Positions 32,943 to 43,632 of a stretch of DNA of 64,000 nucleotides are shown here, in pieces. This DNA comes from Ctena decussata (taxonomy: Eukaryota > Mollusca > Bivalvia > Lucinida > Lucinidae). Every line of letters starts with the position of its first letter. The first letter of the stretch is position 1. The notes beneath the pieces were generated by a model that saw only the letters and a program-made list of their open reading frames with translations, ran no database searches and was not told the origin of the DNA. The translations under genes and the position numbers were made by a program. Where the stretch lies: contig OZ022498.1 in assembly GCA_963989385.1 (NCBI GenBank), forward strand, positions 7,881,501 to 7,945,500, in the 5' to 3' direction.

Positions 32943-34007
32943 CTAAACTGCCAAAAATTTCTGAATATCATAAATGGAGCTTTCAGAGCATTTGCATTTT
33001 TTCACACACGATGAGCAGCATTTGCAACACGCGCAGGAACAGACTAGTAGATTGCAGCCTTCGCATGGAACATTGTTGATTTCTGTATCATCCGAGACAG
33101 AGAAAACTCGCATGATCTGTTTTCGAATGCATTTTTCCTGTGAATTTTTGACAATGTCAGACATGTTTTTATCGGTTGTTTTTAAAGAAGCAGTGAAATT
33201 ATCATAAAGTATCAAACTAAAACCCTGCCTTCCATCTCTCGCACACCGCCCTGCTTCTTGCCAGTATGATATTACGGATTTGGGACAGCCGATATGAATA
33301 ACGAGTCCGATATCCGGTATATCTATCCCCATACCCAACGCAACTGTGGCTATTATACAACGTATTGTACTGTTTTGCTGGGAAAACGTTTGCAAGATTC
33401 TATCTTTAGAACTTTCATGTGTGCATTTATGAAACATTTCGATCAGTAAATGGTCTGAATCTTCTGTGAAATCGGCATATGCATGTTTGCCTAAAGCGTC
33501 CTTGAGAACTATAAAGATCTCTGATACCATGTCAATAGATCGACAATAAATAATTGTTTTCTTTGAATATGAACCCTTTGATTTAATGTGTTCTATAAGC
33601 CAGGAAAGTTCAGATTCATAGACATTTGTATTTTTTTTCTGACACGAAATAAAAATGTTCGGCCGGTTACAAGATTTTGCGACAACAGTAGTTTTGCCCT
33701 CTTCCAACTGGAGACTTGACATTATGTCGTCTTTTACTTTTAACGTAGAGGTTGCAGTGACCGCCAAAATTGGAACATGAAAAAAACTACGTAACTGGGA
33801 CATTTCCCTGTAGTCTGGCCTAAAATCATCCCCCCATTCTGACATACAATGTGCTTCATCAAAAACAATAGAAGAAAGTCGCTTCTGCCAGATATCAGAC
33901 AGCAGAATAGCTCTCCATTTTGGTTTCAAGACTGACTCGGGCGAAGAAAAGACCACACTGTAATCTCCATTGGCTATCCCTGTAAAAGAAATAATAAAAT
34001 CCCAGAA

Positions 34008-34062
<55 letters not shown>

Positions 34063-34886
34063 GTACTTAAAACAGAACAGTATTTATTTTTCCATTTTTT
34101 AAATTTTATCTATGTTGCTGACCATGAAAACATCACCAAAAACCTACCAGTGATTCTCATACCGAATTTTTTTCAATATACATGTAATAATAAAAAGCAA
34201 CGATTACAGTAAAGCTGATACTATATACTGCTTGACGTATACCATTAATTCACAGATTACTTTTAAAATTTGTCATATCTGACCAACCATTAAGTCGAAA
34301 TTTGGGATTTAGCCTGACCACACATTAAGTCGAAATTTGGAATTTAGCATCTAACAGAGAAAAATAAATAAATAAAAAAAAAAAAAAAAAAAAAAAAACA
34401 GGTAGGCAATGCACTGGTGGATGATATGTATACTTTTCAGCAGTTTTCCAGTCGTAATGGTCATAATGCTGTATGGAACCCCGTTTACGGTTGAAAAGAT
34501 TTCTGCCTTCAGCGGAAATCGAACTCGAGACCGCTAACAGGCTATCTGAGCTTTCGAATTAAACTGAATTTACCTGTTTGTACTTCAAATGGCGTATCAG
34601 CAGATATTTTCGCGGCCTTTAAATTCCATCGTTCAAGAGACTGGATCTGATTATCCATCAGGGACAAAAGTGGTGATATTACCAGTGTGATAGTCGGGGT
34701 TTCACTGAGGATACAGTTCGCCACAAAAGTAAGAGTTTTACCGAACCCTGTTGGTAAAAATCCGAGACAGTGATTCCCATTTCTGATTGCTAATGCAATC
34801 ATCATTTGCTCAGGTTTGGGTTCGAAGTCTATGTTGTGTGCAGATTTTTTTTCATTGAAGAGTGCCGTTATTGTTTCGGTATCCAT
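32943..34886 (-). CDS. RecQ-like DEAH helicase with cysteine-rich C-terminus
   Basis: Two exons, 34886-34574 and 33979-32943, join in frame (CAAACAG|GT donor, TTTTACAG|GG acceptor) and give 449 aa. The start is the ATG at 34884-34886; the frame is open upstream but lacks another ATG. SF2 helicase motifs are complete: Walker A TGFGKT (~34735-34752), DEAH (~33852-33863), AVTATST, ATVALGMGIDIPD, and motif VI QEAGRCARDG (~33233-33264). These are RecQ-type. The C-terminus lacks clear RQC and HRDC domains; instead it has CEGCNLLVCSCACCKCC and further cysteines, eleven in all, likely a metal-binding tail. The predicted role is ATP-driven 3'-5' DNA unwinding. It is divergent from the DUF6589 gene 270 bp away. 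A (CT)n run (34014-34056) and an A tract lie in the intron. It could be a host gene, but the surrounding hairpins and partners favour element cargo. Confidence 0.88.
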
Positions 34887-35155
34887 GCTTGAATCGCTGC
34901 GCTGCCGCGCACTGGCGTCAATATGCTGCGCATGCGCAGCAGTCGACACGAAAAACAAAAGGCCTACCTCAAACTATTGATCGTCCAATATTAGGATGAA
35001 GCTCTGCCTGGTCTCCAGCTACTCAGTAATGCGTGTAGTGTCTGACAAGCAGATCCGAATCTGATTGGTCAATTCGTTATACGTGGGAGGTTCCAAATGC
35101 CATTTAACACAACAGCTGTAGAAATTGTTCATAGTTCTAAGTGAAGTCGGACAAC
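34887..35155. promoter_or_regulatory. Divergent intergenic region with inverted CCAAT box
   Basis: The 269 bp separate the start codons of the RecQ-like gene (minus) and the DUF6589-type gene (plus). CTGATTGGTCAATTCG near 35060 contains an inverted CCAAT box; no TATA box is evident. It probably drives both genes. Confidence 0.5.
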
Positions 35156-38100
35156 ATGGATACCTGTGCGAATTGTAATGCTCCTTTCAAAGCGAGAGAC
35201 AAGGGCTATCACAGATTTAACCTTGAAAAAGTAATCCCAGCCACAGGGAACACTGCTCGTAGCCATTTAGAGCAGATGTTTAGCATACCTATCACTCCTG
35301 TATCTAAAAAGACCGAGGCAAAATTTCTATGTTCCGTTTGTTGGAGTGACTTGAGCAATGCAGCTAAATACAAAAAGGCTATGACAGAAATATGGGCGAG
35401 TACAGAGTCAACGTCTTACGTCGGTTCCAAAAGGCTTTTGATGGACATAGCCAGTCCTGGCACGTCAAAGCGTCCGAGGTACACAAGTACACCGCTTAAG
35501 GTAAGACTTTACCGTGTGTGTTTTTCGAACAAGATCATCCCAACGAGCACAACGTTGAATAAACATTGATTCAATGTTAATTGATCCAATGATTATTCAA
35601 CGTTGTGCGCCTGCTGTGATGTATGTTTCTTGCTGTTCGAAGGAAAATCTATTTTCTTCTGTTATTGTGTAATTCATAGTAGAACTTCAACGGAACACTG
35701 ATGGCTCGTTAACCCTGCCTGACTAGAAATATTTCCTTGATCCCTAGAGGTAACATTATATAGAAACTAACCCTGGATGGCTGGAACTACCCTGGAAATA
35801 ATATCCATAGTCCCAAGCCTGTTCGAGACAATGAAGTTCTACTGTATGTCCAATTGCTAATACTGGCACTTGACTTTTTTCACTGTTCAGATTAACACTT
35901 GAAAAATAATGGTAAATACCGTAAAATTCTAAATATTGGGGCAGTTAGGTCTGAGCAAATAGGGCCTACCCAGATCAGACTGTTCCACAAGGAGCAGTCT
36001 GATCAGGGTTTACACTATTTGCCATCTCATTTGCGTTTTTTGGACACATTACTGCACTGTAAAACCAAACTGTTCCAATTTTAGGACAACTATGGTAATT
36101 ATTTTTGGTGTCCCAATATTTAGAATTTTTACAGTAGTAAGTAGGTAAGGGATATTGGTCGATGTTGCAAGGGTGCATGTGTGTGCGGGGGAGGGGGGGG
36201 GGGGATCTCGGTGAAACTACGGGCGATGTGTGTATCTTTGTGAAACTCCGGGCGAGGTGTTTTTGGGACTCCGGGTTTTTCGTATGTAAGCTTTATACTT
36301 TTTGAAACTCACTTTATATGGGCGGTATGATGAAAGAAGTTAATTTATAAATATGCTATTTGCAGGGACACCTCGTCCATACTTTCAACAAGATACACCC
36401 CTGTCCCCCACCCCATCCTCCACCCACCCCATTCACCACTTACCGTATTGATCGTTTCCATAGGGTGATTTTTTTAAATGATAATTTGACAATCGCATTT
36501 CTGAAATGAGCCGCGACATGACAAAACCAACAATGTGGTTGTGCGCCCAGCGCAGACTCAGATCAGCCTGGGCATCCGCCTAGTCTGATCAGAGTCTTTG
36601 CTGTCCGCATGGAGCTAGCTTAGACCCTGAGCTACATTTTGAGCACTTAACGATGACTCTGATCAAACTGAGCGGCTGCACAGGCTGATCTGAGTCTTTG
36701 CTTGGTGCACAACCACATTGTTGGTTTTGTCGTGTCGCGGCTCAAATGTAAACGTTTTGCACAAAAGAAAACTACGAGAAGTCTTTGCTATTCAAAATGG
36801 GACTTGGAACTGAGATGCTTCCTTACAATTTTTGCTCAGCATTTATATTCATGTCATCAATTATATGTATCTGTATTACTACATCAACTGGAGAGGCCAA
36901 ATCAGGTCAGTTCCTACTTTCATTGGCTCATGAATGTCCTCATGTATATGTAATCATGAAATTCTGAATAAAAAATAATGCTATGTTGATGCTGAAGTTT
37001 GCAATGTGCGTTTTACGGCTCGACTGATTTTCTTCTTTTTTCTTCTTCATCTTCTCCTCCTTATTTTTCTTCTTTTTTAGAAATTGATATGCATTTAGGT
37101 GGACCACTAATGCTACTAGTCTTATGGTATGGCTATTGCTTTCCATAAAGGCAACATCTGTAAAAGTTAGTAGGAAATGACAGTATATATTTGCTCACTA
37201 TTTCAGACAAAGAGCAAAGCGGCTCGGCCAATTTTTGGGAAGTCAAAATCTGGTAAATGAGACACAATAATTAACGCCATACGTTCGAGGCATTATCGCC
37301 GCGCTTTTTCAAATCTGTACAATGCGACGGCGGGAACAAAAAGGCAATTTAATGAATTTCTTTTGCGAGTAGTTCGAAAAGAAATGAGTTCGTTATTGAA
37401 TTCGAGAGAATTTCCGCTTTCCAAGGATGTTAGCATCCAAAACATAAGTGACTTTTCTTGGGAACAGACCCTTAATATGGCCACTGAAAAGGCGCCCATT
37501 CTCTTGAATGTGCTTAAAGGTGCTGTGACCACCAAATCAAATCATGAGAGTATGATGAGAAATGCGAAAGTAAGTTTGAAACCTCGCATTGGCACAGCCC
37601 TTGCTGTTTTAATGAATGCGAAAGCTCCAAGTAAAGCAAAATTTCTCCCTTCTCTTCTTTCTGTGCAATTTTGGCGAGGTAGGCTGAAAAGGGAAACAAT
37701 AAAACAACTGTCCCGCTTGGGTTTATGCGCTGGATATGAAGCGACTCTTTCAACAATCGATCGCCTTAGGGCTAAATTTGACGAAGCCGCGTTAAAGCTA
37801 AAAGAAAACATGGAGGCTGCTTTACCCAAACGGTTAATACCACCAGTAGAAGAAGATGAGGGACAAGAATTGTCCCTTTCTTTGTCAGTCTCAGCTCCTA
37901 ATGTTGAAGACGAAGTAACCTATTACTCAGACATGGAAGAAACTATTCTCTACTCTGATTTGAGCTGCACCAATCTGTCTGACACAATTTGTAAGAAAGA
38001 CGAAGAAGACGCCGATGAGTGTGAGGACGGAGAAAATGATACTGAGAGTGAAGAAGATAATGAATGTGAAGAAGAAGATAATGAAAATGAAAGCGAAGAT

Positions 38101-40227
38101 GAAGGTGAATGTAAACAAGAAGAAAGCGATGATGAAGGTGAAATGGATATTGTAATGGAAAGCACATTTGATGATGAACCGGGCAAGCCGCTTCATACAT
38201 TTTCTGATCCCCCAGGGTTTACTATGTGTTGGGATAATGTTGGCAAAAAGGTTGTGACACGGCACCCAACAGAAACAGTTAAAAACCGTTACCTAAACAT
38301 GGCTCTCGGATACATAGCCATAAACAGGGTCCCATCAATACACATGAAATGGGAGAATGATAATACGGTTTCAAAGGCGGTAGATATACCTTCGGAACGA
38401 TTCCTTCCAAATCTGTCAGATATCAATCAGCTGCGTTCTAGAATGCATGTAATTGTTGGTAGAATCCTAACCAGACATTTGGAATGGTTTCGTCTTAATT
38501 TTAGTGACCTTAGCGTTCCTCATATACTTCATGCAAATTCACTCCGATCGTCTTACAAGAGTGTCTTAATTAATCTAGGCGTATTTAATGAAAACCCATC
38601 ATCAACTCAGGGGGCTATTGGAATATATGAAGAGCTCCAGAAATATGTACCATCAGTAGATGGAAAGCCTTATACAACTATTGTCTATGGGGACGGCCTA
38701 AGTTGCGAACGCGGAAATGATGCCCATCGGGCTCGATCAAATGGACTGAGCCCTTCAGAGAGACTTGAAGGGCTTGAACCTGCCGTTCAAGAATTTCATA
38801 AAGAAATGATACTATTGCAAGATTTTTATGATGTATTTTTCAAAGGTGGGAGTGCCTCCGATCGTGGTACATTGTGCCAGATCAGAAATATCTTTAATTT
38901 TCGACAAGTCAAATCTGACGTTTCGGACAACTTTTCATATGCGTGGGAGTTGATGTGTTTAGTTGTAGAAGGCTTTGTGTGTCTAATGATGATGTGTATT
39001 GGAGAAATGAAAGAACGAAATGCACGACCATCTAATGCACCAGAAAATATCGAATATGGTACAGATGAAGCGAGGTCCTCATACTTTCATGAAACGGTGC
39101 AACGCATAGTAGACGGTGTCTGGCAGCCGTTAGATTTTGAACGTCTAAAAACAGATGAGCATAGTGGTGTTCTTGTAATTTGCTGTGGTGAAGATTTGGA
39201 TGAAGACCTAATAGGGTGTGAATGCAGGAGTAGCTGCTCAAGGGGTGAATTCTTTCACTATTCTTGTGCTGGAATTGACCCTGAAAACATTCCTGTTCCT
39301 TGGTACTGTAGCGACGAATGCAAGTATCGCAATGTTGAACCATACAAATTTTGTGAATGCCAAACGGATCTTGGAAGTGACGAACCGATGATAGGCTGTA
39401 GTGCCGAGTCACAATGTACAAGATTTGAATGGTATCACATGCGCTGTTTGGCTATAGATCCCAACAAAGCACCGAAAGGTAAGTGGTTCTGTTGCGATCC
39501 TTGTAAGATGATACCAACAAGGAAACAAGGAAAGACATCAAGTGCTAAATCAGACCCACAGCATGATTATGTGTTCAATTATAGCAGTGGTATCGTATGG
39601 CAAGGCCTAAATCTACTCTGTCGTCGTGATGCAGTAAGAGAGGCAGACGGTGAAGCAATTTTGTCATTTTGGAAGTTCGATTTGATACACTTCTTTGGGT
39701 ATAAACATCCGAAATATGTAATTCTTGCTCATCGCCTGCTTGCTTCTGTTAATGGATGGTTGCCTTCCAAATTAAGACATGATCTTATTCATAATAGAAC
39801 AGTAAACTATGGAGGTGGTATGGGAAGAAATCTTCCTTTAGACTTTATGAACGAAATTTTAAACAGGTTATTTAAGGATTTACTGGAATCTTCAAAAGGA
39901 AGGTATACCGATACCACTATTCATAGGTGTAGCCAAATTATTGGCCCCTTAGGGGACGCCCTTGACAATGTTTTCGATACTAATGTTGTGGAAAACGAAC
40001 TTTATCGCCACAGACGCCGTGCTCAGAACAGAGATAGTAATGTTTCCAGACTTATAGAATTGTTGGGGAATCAAAACCTATTTTCTATCATACGCGGCCG
40101 TAAACATTCTGCTTTTCCTAATTTCGTGCTGTCTGAAACACCCAGACAAGCTGGGAAGTTTCCAGCAAAAATGAAACAGTTATCAAAAGTTCTCGACAAA
40201 AGGCGCAGAATAGTAATTAACTCATAA
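35156..40227 (+). CDS. DUF6589-type protein with N-terminal zinc motif and two PHD-like fingers (putative transposase), one in-frame stop
   Basis: Exon 1 is 35156-35500 (AAG|GTAAGA donor) and exon 2 is 37207-40227 (CTATTTCAG acceptor), joining in phase 0. Exon 1 has CANC...CSVCW, a probable zinc-binding fold, then a basic KRPR stretch. Exon 2 reads TKSKAARPIFGKSKSGK, then an in-frame TGA (37258-37260), then continues open for 988 codons. The body has a long acidic stretch (~37990-38180) and a DUF6589-like region with YGDGLSCERG (~38680-38710), EFHKEMILLQDFYD and GTLCQIRNIFNF. Two Cys/His PHD-like fingers follow (39170-39325, 39345-39515). A C-terminal block has GHP-like GYKHPKYVILAHRLLAS, NRTVNYGGGMGRN and LDFMNEILNRLFKD (~39836-39880). 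The function of the family is not established; a DDE-like recombinase role is my inference. Translation downstream could start at an internal ATG if the TGA is real. Confidence 0.8.
35534..35612. repeat. Palindromic hairpin element in the DUF6589 intron
   Basis: Arms GAGCACAACGTTGAATAA and TTATTCAACGTTGTGCG with a short AT-rich centre. Confidence 0.65.
36508..36743. mobile_element. Palindromic MITE (GAGCCGCGACA family), best-preserved copy
   Basis: Ends GAGCCGCGACATGACAAAAC and GTTTTGTCGTGTCGCGGCTC are near perfect inverted repeats. It lies in the intron of the DUF6589-type gene, so it postdates or travels with the giant element. Confidence 0.8.
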
Positions 40228-41589
40228 AATAAGTCTTTTCCTTCGAGCATGTACCCTACAGCATTAGCATTTTGCATGCATCTTGTATAGCATTCAAGTT
40301 GCTGCAAAATTTAAGTTTTTCAGGTGAGTCTGGGATAACGATTTTTCTTATCGAGGATCATGGTTTTGTTGCCTGTATAGCAGTGCATACAACGATACCA
40401 TGTTCCTTGGTACAAAAATCGCTACCCGGATCCACTTGCAAAAAAAAAAAAGAAATATACAATAGAAAATATTAGTCTGCATTAAGTTGAATGTGGAGTC
40501 CAGCTGCATGCAAAATGCAAGCTTCGCGCGGAGCGAATAGCTAACAAAATGTTTCGAATTATTGTAGAAGCTGTGGGCAAGGGTTGGGATCCCGTAAAAC
40601 TAGTTTAAGCTCCCGCCCCGTCCCAAGGTAATTTATTACTGATCTAAGGATGTGGATACTGAATTTTACTTGTTGTCCACGTTGATGCTTTCGTTCACCT
40701 GTTGAAGTAGTGTTTTATGTTGTAGCTAAATGAACACCTGTCTGAAAAAGAGCTGATTATTTGATTTATCGTGCTGACTTTTGTGAACTACTGTCAGTTA
40801 ATGTATATATTTTTTCCCTGGAACAGGAGAGCTGATTGTATTCGTTCCAGACCAATGACTATCTTTTTACTTATTCTTTTGAGCATGTCACATCTGTTTT
40901 GTTCCCTCTCCCAAAACAAGCAAAAATAGTGGCGGGTCACATGGGTAATGGAAAACTGTCACTATTTTGACACATTCATTAGTCTGGCAAGATGATGATT
41001 GTCGGGGATAAAGCGTTTGCGTAATTTGTCCCGCTGCTGAGGATGTTAACCATATTACTTTATTAAAACTGTTACTCTCACTGTGTTATTAATATCGTAA
41101 GCGAATGAGGATAGCCTCGCTCGCTTTTTATCTACTTTAAACAAAAACAATTAACCATAAGTAATCATACTAGGTATACCGTATTAATCCTATCAAACGT
41201 TCTGGGTCGGGCGTTGCATTTTCAGTTGCACATTGAAACAAATCGACTGCTCTCAATAGTGCTTTCCATAGCCATTACGTGAATGTTACTGTGAGAGAAT
41301 AAAAGTTGCCACTTGAAACCACTAAAAATCTTTAACCGTTTCATTAAACATTTCGTGAGTCATGCGGTTAATACCTGACCTGGGTATTGCCAAAACAAAA
41401 CAAAATCTTGCATATAAATTCATCGAAGTAGGAAAGACATGAAATGTGTTTTTTTGAGTCATTCTCAGGATTGTTGCTAGCCATGCAATTTTAGTCAGTC
41501 TGCAATACTTATTTTAGAAAACAAAGTGGCGGGCGTGTATTAGAATTGATACTATTCTATTCTATCCCATAACCGTACTAGGTCGTTGG
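40228..41589. other. Spacer inside the giant element
   Basis: No coding sequence is recognised. It contains one core hairpin at 41095-41121. An upstream exon of the SGNH gene may lie here but could not be identified. Confidence 0.45.
41095..41121 (+). repeat. Core hairpin with perfect AAGCGA/TCGCTT outer arms
   Basis: AAGCGA-AT-GAGG-ATAG-CCTC-GC-TCGCTT. It has the same internal AT/GC mismatch as the right cluster but sits 2 kb further inside. Confidence 0.75.
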
Positions 41590-41917
41590 GGCACCACAGA
41601 TGACTTTGAAACAATCCCTTTCCACCTTGTCCTGTTTTCAGCTGCCCTAGTTGAGCTGGCCAAATCCATACCTGTCTTCAATATTGTCTTCCCACCTCTT
41701 CTTTTTGCCTACCCCTTCTTCTTTTTCCTTTCACTGTGCCCTGTAGAATCGTCTTTGCTAAACCAGAAGACCTTGAGACGTGGCCAAACCACCTTAGTTT
41801 CCATTTCTTGACCAGCGTCAGGAGTTCATCATATTCTCCAATGGCTGCTGGGATCTTTCTGCGAACCTCATCATTGGTTATGTGGTTCTTGTACGAATAA
41901 AAACGTATCCATACCAA
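41590..41917 (-). pseudogene. LINE (RTE/Jockey-type) reverse transcriptase C-terminal fragment
   Basis: The minus strand encodes AAIGEYDELLTLVKKWKLRW followed by FGHVSRSSGLAKTILQGTVK and GKRRRGRQK, a hallmark end region of non-LTR polyproteins. A frameshift near 41690 breaks the tail. It is a short dead insertion inside the giant element. Confidence 0.8.
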
Positions 41918-42022
41918 TTTTAGTGCGACAGACGCGCGTTTCTGTATTTAACTTCTTCGAATTGATACCTTTTTATTCTAATAATATGTATAAATTCTGA
42001 TAAATTCTCCTCCCCTTTTTAG

Positions 42023-42913
42023 CAAAAAAAGAAAAAAAAAGGATTTGTAGCTACAAATAAAAATTCATACGAAACCATTCCATACTCTTATGGAAAGGAA
42101 GACAATGATGCACACGTAACGAAATGCTATTATTGTGGCACTCGAACACACCCGTCGCTTTGCTTATAGCACATGCCGAATGCGCTAGCTTCCTGCACGT
42201 GTAGATTAGACAAAATGTCCGTCAACAAAGTAAATAAACAAATCTCACATTTCGAGATGATTTTACAAGAAGAACGCAGACCCGGAAGGCGTGCTTTTGT
42301 GGTAACAGATTCAAAAGGCCGGTATTTGTCTCGTTGTCTGGAACACCGGGATTTCTTACAATTTATATGGAGAGGCGGTGCCCGGATAGGAGACGACAGT
42401 CTTCTTGACAGTCTAAAGGAGAAAATCGAAGACATGCAGGAACCCCTAGTTTTCATATGGCTAGGAACTTGTGACCTTACCAAGATTGGGCAGAGTAAAA
42501 GGGTCAGTTTACGGGGAGTTGAACCTCAGGAACTGAGAAATGCACTGGAAGATATGCAGGAGAAAGTTCGCGCAATTAATAACTCCAGTCGAGTGGTTTT
42601 TCTGAAGTGCCCGATTTACTCCATTTCAAAATGGAATGAAAGCCACGGTTTAGATGTGCAAGAAAGGGATGGCAGCGATGAGCAGTTAGAAACTGCAGTG
42701 AAAATTTTAAATGAAGTTATAGATTCTCTGAATAATTGTTATACTCCAAAATTTTCGCTGGATCTTTTGAAAAACACTAAAACTAAACATGGTCGTCAGT
42801 CAAGATATTACTATAATTTTAAGGACTTGTATGTTGATGGCATACATCCTGGACGGGAATTGTCGAAATTATGGCTTCTGAGAATTAGAAAGAATTTTTT
42901 CGATCATTTCTGA
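42023..42913 (+). CDS. SGNH/GDSL-hydrolase-like protein with upstream zinc-knuckle segment, one in-frame stop
   Basis: From the ATG at 42173 a 246-aa frame runs to 42913. It has an SGNH-like layout: block I replaced by VVTDSKGRYL (~42300), LGTCDLTK at the GxND position (~42463), and DGIHPG as the Asp-x-x-His block (~42836). The nucleophile is a Ser in TDSKG, so activity is plausible but unproven. In the same frame upstream the sequence is open from 42023 to a TAG at 42167-42169 and reads KCYYCGTRTHPSLC, a zinc-knuckle-like motif. A good acceptor (CTCCCCTTTTTTAG) ends at 42022. The likely original exon therefore starts at 42023 and now carries a nonsense codon. SGNH domains occur in several animal transposons; the substrate is unknown. 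Confidence 0.65.
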
Positions 42914-43055
42914 ATAACTACCAATAAAATTCAGAAAAATTTAAGTTCCTTCAAGAGCAACTAAAACATTCATAAGAAAGAAGAAGACCAAGAACTAGAA
43001 TACCTGTGGCTGGGATTGTTGTGGCCAAGACACCAGAATCGCTTTTTTTTTGTCT

Positions 43056-43632
43056 TATTTGTGGTCAAATGAGGACTGCCTCGCTTGACCCTAATCTGTT
43101 AACTGAAAGACTGAATAAAACTCTGGATGGGTTATTGGCTAAGATTTATTTTGGTGCTGGGTGCATTTTAGGGACTATTTGTATGTTAGGATTGCTAGGT
43201 GAATGAGGATTGCCTCGCTTACTACAGCAATTCAGGTCTTTATTTATTTATTCATGATGTTTAATTTATCGGTCATACTGCCTCGCCTTGTCTAAATCGC
43301 TATACTTGTGGCTGGAGACGTGATTTTCAATTTTTACGTAAATATATATTCAGTGTTTTACTTTGTGACAATGAAGAGAATGCACACCTTGTTGGACTAT
43401 TTGGAGACACGATTGCCTAGATGAATGAGGATTGCCTCGCTCATCGCATCAGTACATTATATTTTTTATTTTGTTTAATACCCCTCCCCCAAGTGACATT
43501 TTATTGGTCAAATGAGGATTGCCTCGCTTGGACCAAAACCTTATTGAACTGTAAGTTTATATAACCATTGGGGTTGTTGTTCATTGTGCCAATGTGAATG
43601 AGGATTGCCTCGCTCCGCTCAATGAAGGACTT
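43056..43632 (+). repeat. Right cluster of five core hairpins
   Basis: Copies at ~43062 (GGTCAA...TTGACC), ~43197 (GGTGA...TTACT), ~43419 (GATGA...TCATC), ~43504 (TTGGTC...GACCAA) and ~43593 (TGTGA...TCCGC, poorly paired). All contain ATGAGGANTGCCTCGC. A decayed remnant, CTGCCTCGCC, lies near 43278. Spacing is 90-220 bp. Confidence 0.8.

Larger units (their letters stand above)
32048..43625. mobile_element. Candidate giant DNA transposon (RecQ + DUF6589/PHD + SGNH) with hairpin subterminal repeats
   Basis: Coordinates are the minimum span between the outermost conserved hairpins. Cargo: RecQ-like helicase (minus, 32943-34886), DUF6589-type protein (plus, 35156-40227) and SGNH-like protein (plus, 42023-42913). 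Hairpins with the core ATGAGGATTGCCTCGC are in direct orientation on the right and inverted on the left. They occur nowhere else in the window. Smaller elements (32795-32902, 36508-36743, 41590-41917) sit inside as later insertions. Terminal inverted repeats and a target duplication were not identified, so mobility is an inference. Confidence 0.55.

Noticed and set aside
34014..34056. (CT)n run as a regulatory GAGA element
   Set aside because: A simple dinucleotide repeat inside an intron; nothing else supports a regulatory role.
32943..34886. RecQ-like gene as a host WRN/BLM/RECQL orthologue
   Set aside because: It is short, lacks RQC and HRDC, has a single intron and sits in the hairpin-bounded cassette; host origin cannot be fully excluded.
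37927..38265. Minus-strand open frames rich in Ser/Phe opposite the DUF6589 gene
   Set aside because: They are the antisense of the acidic GAA/GAT-rich stretch and have no independent support.
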